64,000 bases of DNA from Dryococelus australis (taxonomy: Eukaryota > Arthropoda > Insecta > Phasmatodea > Phasmatidae), in the NCBI GenBank assembly GCA_029891345.1, contig CM057009.1, forward strand, positions 290,170,966-290,234,965, read 5' to 3'. Below are positions 57,370 through 64,000 of this stretch, piece after piece. Within the stretch, counting starts at the first letter, position 1; every line of letters starts with the position of its first letter. Made by a program: the position numbers and the translations under genes. The notes beneath the pieces were generated by a model that was not told where the DNA came from, did not search any database, and saw nothing but the letters and a program-made list of their open reading frames with translations.

Positions 57370-58060
57370 TTTTCATCTGAGCTTTGGTCATAACGATTTT
57401 CAGAGTAGGTGGCATCAACAAGCTTCAGGCCCAAAGCTCCAACACCCTTGGTGCCCTGATCATCACAAGGCAGATGACTCTCTCACTGTCACAATCAGGC
57501 TGCAAAGTTATTCATCACAAACTCCAACCTCTTTTGTCATGATGCCACCAAGATTTTTGTTAGAATGGTGGCACTGACTGGGCTGTTTACTGTCCAGACT
57601 GAGCACACTCTGTAAACAAATTTAAAGCTCTATGTGGAAACTTTTCATGGTAGCCTCAAGCTTTAAGATGTTCTCAATATGCTCATCATAGTCCTTTAGT
57701 TCAGAGTAGCTGCCCAGACTGCATGCCAGGACACCAGCAACTGCTTCGCCAATTCCAGTTTCAACATTAGACAGACCATTCTTCAGGTTGCATGGAGTTG
57801 TCAGGCATAGAGCACATCAAACATTCATATCAGCAATGGCATCCACCAAGAAGCTGATTGTGATAATGTCTCATTCCTCCTCCAGAAACTCCTCCAGCAA
57901 CAGATGAGTAAGCCGTGCAATGTCTTGCATTACTTCCCACACAACATACCCTGTTTGCTGTGAATGGCTCTATAGTTGAGCACACTGGGCTTTGACAAAT
58001 TCCAGTCACCACAGCAAAGTTCAATAACCAAACACCAAGTAATTTAGACCATGTTTTTCA
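57370..58060 (-). pseudogene. decayed coding relic, unidentified
   Basis: One minus-strand frame runs about 145 codons with few stops: LEFVKAQCAQL, VVWEVMQDIARLTHLLL, EEFLEEE, VDAIADMNV, then CNLKNGLSNVETGIGEAV, AGVLACSLGSYSELKDYD and EHIENILKLEATMKSFHIEL (about 57625-57990). Further on, after shifts, DDQGTKGVGALGLKLVDA and TYSENRYDQSSDEN appear (about 57370-57470). The residue mix is convincingly protein-like. It looks like a processed pseudogene or transposon protein. I do not recognise the family. It abuts the SINE. Confidence 0.45.
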
Positions 58061-60096
58061 GGCACTGTGTGAAATATAGCACATTCCAGGCTCCTCAGTA
58101 TAGCTGTGAATCAGTGTAAGTATATTGCTTTCCTGAAGAGCTATATATAGCAGAAATAATCTAAAATCAATGGTGTTATTTCATATACAGAGTTTGAAAG
58201 CACATACTTGTGACATTGTCTAGTACATTAAGTTTACACTTTACTTTTAATCTTAACCACTCAACTTCACTGAATGTAACTCGTTTTTTATTTAAGATGG
58301 TAGTACTGTAATTCACAAAAATTTGACCATAGGTCAACCCACACAAAGTCAAATTTGTGACAACTTTTCACATTCAAGAAAAACCAAAAATTTTAACAAA
58401 CATTTTTAACCAGAGAATGATGATACATCCAACAATGTTGTTTTCATTTAGTGTAATTTAAAATGTCCTGAAGTACGAATTGCAAAGTCTCCATTACCAG
58501 CTCATGAAATGTTAGAACTGAAATAATACATGTACAAAATAAAAAATGTTCACCTTTCTTTAATGAAACATCAAAATTTAATTACACACTAAAAAATCAT
58601 TACTTCATTATTTATTATAAATTGTTGTATAAGGAAATGTAATAGAAATGTAACACTTAAAAGCTTAAATCTTCCTTGTTCACAATACCACAGTAACAAA
58701 CTTTAGTATTCAACGTAACACCACAAATTACTGCTTTCTCTTGTAGAACTTCAAAACATGGATGAAAGAAACAGTATTAAATTTAAAACATCACGAAGAA
58801 ACAACACAGTCACATGTGAAACTATCAAAATACTAAGGGCTTGATCTGAAGAACTATGTAGCTCCTTTGTCTATGACAAAAGCAGGATAGTAATAAATAA
58901 AATAGAGTCATAATCATATTAATGAGCACATGAGCTGTTTTGCATGTACAGCAAAGACCATAAACGTGGGCACTCAGTGGTCCATGAGACACTCTCGAGA
59001 ACTGTAAATGATCTAAGCTCTTGTGTAACCATACCTACAGATATGTCTAAGGTAATGTTCAAATTTATTAATTCATTTCTTTCCAAATTGTAATCATAAA
59101 CAAGGGATCACTGATGCTTACAATTTAAAATATTTGCTATGGCCACTATACACCATTACTTTATTCATAAATTTAAATACTTATTTTGAAGTAATAAGAA
59201 TTGGAGGTGAATTAGGTCAAACTTATTTGTGGTATTAAATTGCATCTGCAACCAACTGTAGATATTTGTGACATTTTAACATTTAAAATTATGTTCATTG
59301 AACTACAAACATACCAAATAAAACCATTTAAAACTAGTACTTAGTTATTTTCAATGTAAAAAAAACACCATCAAAATGAAATGCAACAAAATGAGGAATA
59401 ATTTACAAACAGGATGGTTACATATGCACAAAAACAATAAGTCCCTCACTTAAAACAAGAGATTTGGCAGATATGTAATGATGTTAAATATTTGTATAAG
59501 TTGTCTGAATAAACAGAAAATCTTAATTAGCATATACTGGAACTTGTGAGGTTTAACATGTGCCAAAGGAATACCAAAACATTTTTTTCTCGAGTTCATA
59601 TACACAGTGTATAATAATACTAATAAATATATTTAACACCAACTATCTCATATTTCTCTATTTAATTACCCCAGTAAACAAAGCTCATGAGATTGAAAAC
59701 CTTAATCTTAGGTACTAATGAGTCGATTTTCACAATACTGTAACTACACACTGAGAAAATTAAAAACTTGTTCCTCAAAAATGTTAAGGTTGGTAGCAGT
59801 AATATATTTTCTCAAAGTATGTGCAGCATTTTACACAAAAAAACAGGACTTTACAGTATTATTTTGACACATTTTTCGCAGCATGTTAATATAAAGATTT
59901 TCTTAGTTTGTGAATATTGGGCAGGTATCCCCTCTTTATGAATTGCACTTTACTACCAAATGAATAAATAATTACTCATTCAATCATGGCTGCAGCTGCC
60001 ATGTATATGGCGATGAAGCACTTTCAGCAACTGGACCAGGCACCAGTTTAAATGTTGTTCCCTTTAAATTGTGCCGAGTATACTAAATTCCTTCCA
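58061..60096. other. AT-rich intron, nothing identified
   Basis: No element was recognised. A short Ala/Met-rich frame near 59985-60050 (plus) is mentioned among the rejected items. Confidence 0.45.
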
Positions 60097-60201
60097 AAAC
60101 TATATTAGAATGTACTGCAATAACAAAACAATATTAGAATGTACTGTAATAACAAAACTATATTAGAATGTACCGTAATAACAAAACTATATCAGAATGT
60201 A
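60097..60201 (+). repeat. 29-bp tandem repeat, about 3.6 copies
   Basis: The unit is AAAACTATATTAGAATGTAC followed by TGTAATAAC. It ends 75 bp downstream of the porcupine first coding exon donor (minus strand). Confidence 0.85.
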
Positions 60202-60275
60202 GTATCTTAAAAAAAAATTGATTCATACATTGAAAAACTCATTATTTATGCTGATTGAACAAATGCATTGCTCAC

Positions 60276-60519
60276 CTGTTTGAGTTGTCAGTCTAAAAAT
60301 CAAACACCACATCAAAAGAATAGCTATGTGGTTAAATGCATCTCTGGATGTTGGTTTTACACAAAGTTCGAATAGTTCTCTCAGTTCAAATCCTTCTTCA
60401 ATTTCAATTTCTTCCTCACCCCACAAGTCATTTTCTGATGTGAAGGCATCATCATAGAACACTGGCAATTCATCTGGATCTTCAAACATCTCATAATCTG
60501 CACTCTGCATTGTGGCTAC
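60276..60519 (-). CDS. por: porcupine (PORCN), first coding exon with start codon
   Basis: The start ATG is at 60508-60510 on the minus strand, in a good context (GCCACAATG). Nine bases upstream is a splice acceptor (AATTTCAG, ending at 60520), so at least one non-coding 5' exon lies further right. The coding part is 235 nt and ends at a GTGAG donor in phase 1. The first about 45 residues are acidic (for example EEEIEIEEGFELREL) and should face the cytosol. They are followed by FELCVKPTSRDAFNH and a first hydrophobic segment, IAILLMWCLIFRL. An acidic head followed by an LxxCxxPT motif and a membrane helix is how Porcupine proteins begin. Together with the exons at 39741 and 1 it gives about 219 residues; the full protein is normally about 450-530. 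Confidence 0.9.
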
Positions 60520-63500
60520 CTGAAATTAAGTTAAACATGTACAAAATTAAGATTAGATACAGGAAAATCAAAATACTCCATTATTAACCTATCGTACTTG
60601 TTATACACTAATTTCGACGGCCCAAAAAAAAAAAAAAAATTCTAAAAATTGCATGTTCATAAAAAAACTGACTTAATTTCCTTAAAATAAATTGCCTATT
60701 ATAATGTCATATTTCATTGCAAATTTTAATTCTGAAAAACATTGCATAAAGTCATCTCCTACACTCTTTCCAGCATATTCAGAATCAATAAAATACATTT
60801 TACTATGTTAAATATTTTCCCTTTTGGGTTTATTTTCTCTGGGGGGGGGGGGGGGGCACAAAGAAGAAAGCAGAGAGATTAAGGATGGTGATAACTGAAA
60901 TGCATACCTGTTGAAACTAGACACTGATTCACAAGCAATGAATGCACCTACATACTACAAAACTTGTGTTTTATTGTTTCAAAATATTTCCAATAAACTT
61001 TCCCTCCAAGTTACCTCACAATTTTACAATAAAATCTCTTCTTTTATAACATTCTTTCCTCTAGAACAAATTCTTTACGAGTGTCAAAACTGCAAATCAA
61101 CATTAATTTCTTGTTACTATGAACTTGAGACATTTGATATCTGTGAAATTGATGACTTCCATTATGCTGACTGTTCTCAGATTTCTGGGTTATACAGTTT
61201 AACTCGTATTTTATAATCATAAATGAATACAGGAGAGAGTTAATTTTCAAAGTGTTTTTTTTTTCTAAATCCCTTCACTCATGAATAAATTTTAGTTTGA
61301 ATATCAATAGAGGGGGTAGAAATTTTTCCCCACTGTAGTACATTGAAGTTCTGACACTATTCACAGGCATGTAGTAGATGTTGGGAGATGCACTTTATCA
61401 TTATGTATGTTTCTGGATTGTAACTAGATTTATTTTTGTTTTTGTCCTGTTGGTAGTTACAGTGGAAGTGGTGTCAGTTGGAGACTATGTTCCATAGGAA
61501 GTGTGTGTTTTGGTTGGAGATTATGTGACCCCTTGTGAAAGATTGTGTTGTTTTGTCTTTGTTGGCATGCAATCAGTTATGAATTACATTGAGTGTTGAT
61601 GGAAGACCTTTGGCATAATTTAACACTAACCTGTTACATTTACCAATTCATCCAACAGGTTATGGGCCCAGTACGTAGCAGGTACTGGAAACACAATATA
61701 TTTAGAAGGGTTATGAAGAGAAGCTAGGATATAGCCCACTGTCTAGTTTACCACAGCCATCATGACATTGAGATTGCCAAAGGATATGTTGCATCAGACG
61801 ATCTATCAACAGCTGCTCTCACCACCACCCTGTTCAGTTTCTTTCTGAAGGTTTACACAAGAACATGAGTGAGGTATCCTCCTCTAGTCCTTCACCCACT
61901 CAGTTCAGGAAACATCCATTCACCCACCTGAAACTACAACTGCTTCCCTGGCATTATAAGAGGTGGCACAACTACTGGCACAATGAACGTGACTTACTTT
62001 GCTTATGGGTCCAAGTGAATTTCCCTCCCATGGAAGGGTCAAAAAATTCTCAAGTAAAATACCTTAAATCCATTTATAATACAATACTGGCTATACTAAC
62101 TACAATGTTTAGGATGACATGTTGTGAACTAGGCTTTAAGACTGTGTTTGACTGTAGACTATTCTGAACTTCCAATTGCAGAAGAAGAAATAATTGTTTA
62201 AAGCTGGATTGTCTGAATTTATATAAATGAACTGCTGTAACCTCTAATCTTTTGAAATTAGTCTCATACATATGTTAATGTTCCTAGTTCATTAGTTTGT
62301 CACAAGTTAGCTGGTGTTGGAAGAAGCATTAATATATGTACATATTGGTCATGTTATTTCCTATGTATTTCACAAAATTTGTCAGTCAGCAGCAGTTTAA
62401 GTTACAATGTCAAGCAAAGACTGAACACAAAGAAATTAACTATTCTGAAAACTAAATATTTCAGTTGCTTTTGGTCATCTATTTGGTCAATTGAAGATTA
62501 ATGTAAAAATTACACAATTTAAAGAAGTTTGATTGTAAGCATTGCTTTAAGTAAAAGTGTTTATTTTATCAATTTTTATTTGTTTATACTAATTTGCCTT
62601 CCATGTTATTGTGCAAATCTCATTTCCAAGCTGTTCTGTATATAAATGAAAAATTGGGACAGCGTTAAAATCAAAATAGTGCCACATATTATCTTGTTTC
62701 TACAATTATTGAAGTAACAAAAATGGATTGGAGAATTTGCCATGCCATGAGATAATCCTGCATATCTTTCGTTTAATACTTTTCTCCACAAGTGGCAAAA
62801 AAATCTGGCTTCTGCATTCAGGATGCTGCCACAAAATGACTTGCTTCATCACTCACTCAGATATTTAGGTTTGTGTACAGTCCTAAGCTCTTCAGAGTAG
62901 CTTTCTATCCTCAATTCATGCAAATACTTCTACAGTTCCTTAATTATCAACCTTCCCAATTCTTCACAAATCAGATTATGGTACAGAGAAGCGTATCTGC
63001 ATAAAGAGAAGTGAATATTGTTGTATTGTTCCATACACTATTTATGAGCAGAACACTAGCAGCTTAATGAAATGTGCAGCATATTACTAGAGACCAAGAC
63101 TGTCATTTTGTATATAATTAGGGCCTGCTCAGATGTCAGAATTTGACAACACAAAAGCAAGTTTGTAGAGTTCATGTTCCTTGGTCTTTCCCAGAAGTTT
63201 TGTAAGAATGAAGTATATAAGTATTTTGTTCAATTATGACACATCCTAACAGCAGACAATGAATAATAAAAAATGTAGTAAAATTTCCAGAATAAGGGCT
63301 TTTTCGGAAATCGGAAAAATAATACCTAGATATGTTAGATACAATTACTAGAAATCATAATTACTAGGAATTTTGGAGGGCCTTCAAGTAGTTTTCTGTA
63401 AAAAAAATGTTTAATGTGATAGGGAGGAGGGTTATCAATATTGCTGTGTTCATACAATTTACGTAGAACTTATTTGTATCGGGTCGGTGAATTGTATTAT

Positions 63501-63784
63501 ATGTAAGAATACTGTTTGCAACAAATCTTTAATGTGTAAAACCTCATTTACAAGGCCTATTTATGCAGCGATGCTGACGTTATACAGGTATACAACACAG
63601 GTATCAGTGTTGGTAGAATATGTCATTCTGGTGAATTACTCAAGGCTAACCTTGTTTATATTCACAAGAGGAGTGTACTATGTAATTTATAATTAGTAGA
63701 ATCAAAAATATACATATAGTACAACATATGCGAATAAGTTCCGAGATGGTGTTTATACACAACATGCCATTACACCTTACACTG
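60520..63784 (-). other. presumed intron in porcupine 5' UTR, no element identified
   Basis: The acceptor at 60520-60521 implies an upstream non-coding exon, which I could not place; GTAAGT at about 61988-61993 (minus) is one possible donor. A 16-G run lies at 60841-60856 and a slightly GC-richer, weakly coding-like patch at about 61640-62050 (plus), unassigned. Confidence 0.35.
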
Positions 63785-63860
63785 CATTCGGTGACCAATG
63801 GCTGGAGAGCACTAACATTTTTCAATTGTTTACGTCACAGTGCATTGTGGGAATTTTCAG
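63785..63860. promoter_or_regulatory. possible shared promoter region
   Basis: A CCAAT box (GACCAATGG, 63792-63800) is followed by a TACGTCAC site (63830-63837), which resembles an ATF/CREB element, and by TGCATTGTGGGAA. These lie between the minus-strand porcupine gene and the open frame at 63923 (+). The spacing suits a TATA-less, possibly bidirectional promoter. It is weak evidence because I cannot place the porcupine 5' exon or any start site. Confidence 0.25.
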
Positions 63861-63922
63861 AACTAATGGAGGATGTGTAACTGTCATAGGTGTTTAGAAT
63901 AGTGTGTGAATGGGAGTTTTAA

Positions 63923-64000
63923 ATGCAATTCATTCAGTTAGACGTTAAATCAAATAATCGTGTGAAAATACAGAAAAGTCCAGGATCAGCCCGCACCTAC
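63923..64000 (+). CDS. possible first coding exon of a divergent gene, partial
   Basis: From an ATG at 63923 the plus strand stays open for 26 codons to the window edge: MQFIQLDVKSNNRVK, then IQKSPGSARTY. It lies just downstream of a CCAAT/CRE-like promoter region and reads away from porcupine, so it could start a head-to-head neighbour. The composition is less AT-rich than its surroundings towards the edge. I do not recognise the family, and 26 codons without a stop is weak evidence alone. Confidence 0.35.
   Translation, partial: MQFIQLDVKSNNRVKIQKSPGSARTY

Larger units (their letters stand above)
39943..60275 (-). other. porcupine intron, 20.3 kb
   Basis: This is a phase-1 intron between a GTGAG donor (60271-60275, minus) and the ACAG acceptor at 39943-39946. 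It contains a Penelope-like element, a Tc1-like fragment, a GC-rich LTR-like island, two SINEs, decayed coding relics and a candidate alternative exon at 53017-53111. Confidence 0.85.

Noticed and set aside
59985..60050. Short frame MAAAAMYMAMKHFQQ as a micropeptide
   Set aside because: Only about 20 codons, no conservation evidence, on the opposite strand in an intron.

Overview
The window is eukaryotic and almost certainly from an arthropod, most likely an insect with a large genome. It is AT-rich, has no bacterial-style gene packing, and carries GT-AG splice sites, very long introns and many degraded transposable elements. The one host gene I can identify with confidence is porcupine (PORCN), the ER membrane O-acyltransferase that lipidates Wnt proteins. 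It runs on the minus strand. Three of its exons are here: the first coding exon (60276-60519), a second (39741-39942) and a third that runs off the left edge (1-220). They join in phase to give about 219 residues from the N-terminus, and the catalytic part lies outside the window. The introns are 20.3 kb and 39.5 kb, so nearly everything else in the window is intronic. A possible alternative exon at 53017-53111 fits the reading phase of coding exon 1 but would end at a stop codon as soon as it joined exon 2. At the right edge an open frame starting at 63923 (+) may be the first coding exon of a divergent neighbour.

Layout, left to right. 1-5.7 kb: porcupine exon, a 33-bp minisatellite, a decayed Tigger/jerky-type (pogo) transposase and a (TC)n tract. 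5.7-12.45 kb: a degenerate Ty3/Gypsy-like retrotransposon (plus strand) with LTR/leader-like DNA, tandem PHD-like zinc fingers, Gag, CCHC knuckle, protease, RT with its active-site part deleted, RNase H and integrase. A 704-bp hAT-like element splits it between gag and pol. 12.5-20.2 kb: mostly unassigned AT-rich DNA with microsatellites, a perfect hairpin, a possible solo LTR and a SINE fragment. 20.2-32.6 kb: three copies of a second LTR-retroelement family. Two of them (A plus, B minus) form inverted arms of about 3.08 kb around a 2.8-kb spacer; the third (C) is a diverged solo LTR. This family also encodes the tandem zinc fingers ahead of Gag, and an additional open frame lies inside its long LTR. 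33.3-38.9 kb: a 3.87-kb DNA transposon with terminal inverted repeats of about 0.45 kb (Sola-like), nested in an older TIR element flanked by a perfect 6-bp duplication. 40.3-43.0 kb: a Penelope-like element (RT plus GIY-YIG) followed by a region with a hammerhead-like core; a second such core is at 47.74 kb. 44.4-46.9 kb: a Tc1-like fragment and a GC-rich LTR-like island. 47.8-60.2 kb: mainly anonymous AT-rich intron with two tRNA-derived SINEs and decayed coding relics.

There is no operon-like cooperation here. The coherent story is a developmental gene whose introns have been filled by successive waves of LTR, Penelope, DNA and SINE elements. The observations most worth following are the LTR family with tandem PHD-like fingers on Gag and an extra ORF in its LTR, its hairpin-forming inverted pair inside a transcribed intron, and the porcupine poison-exon candidate. 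All assignments come from reading the sequence; no searches or alignments were run.
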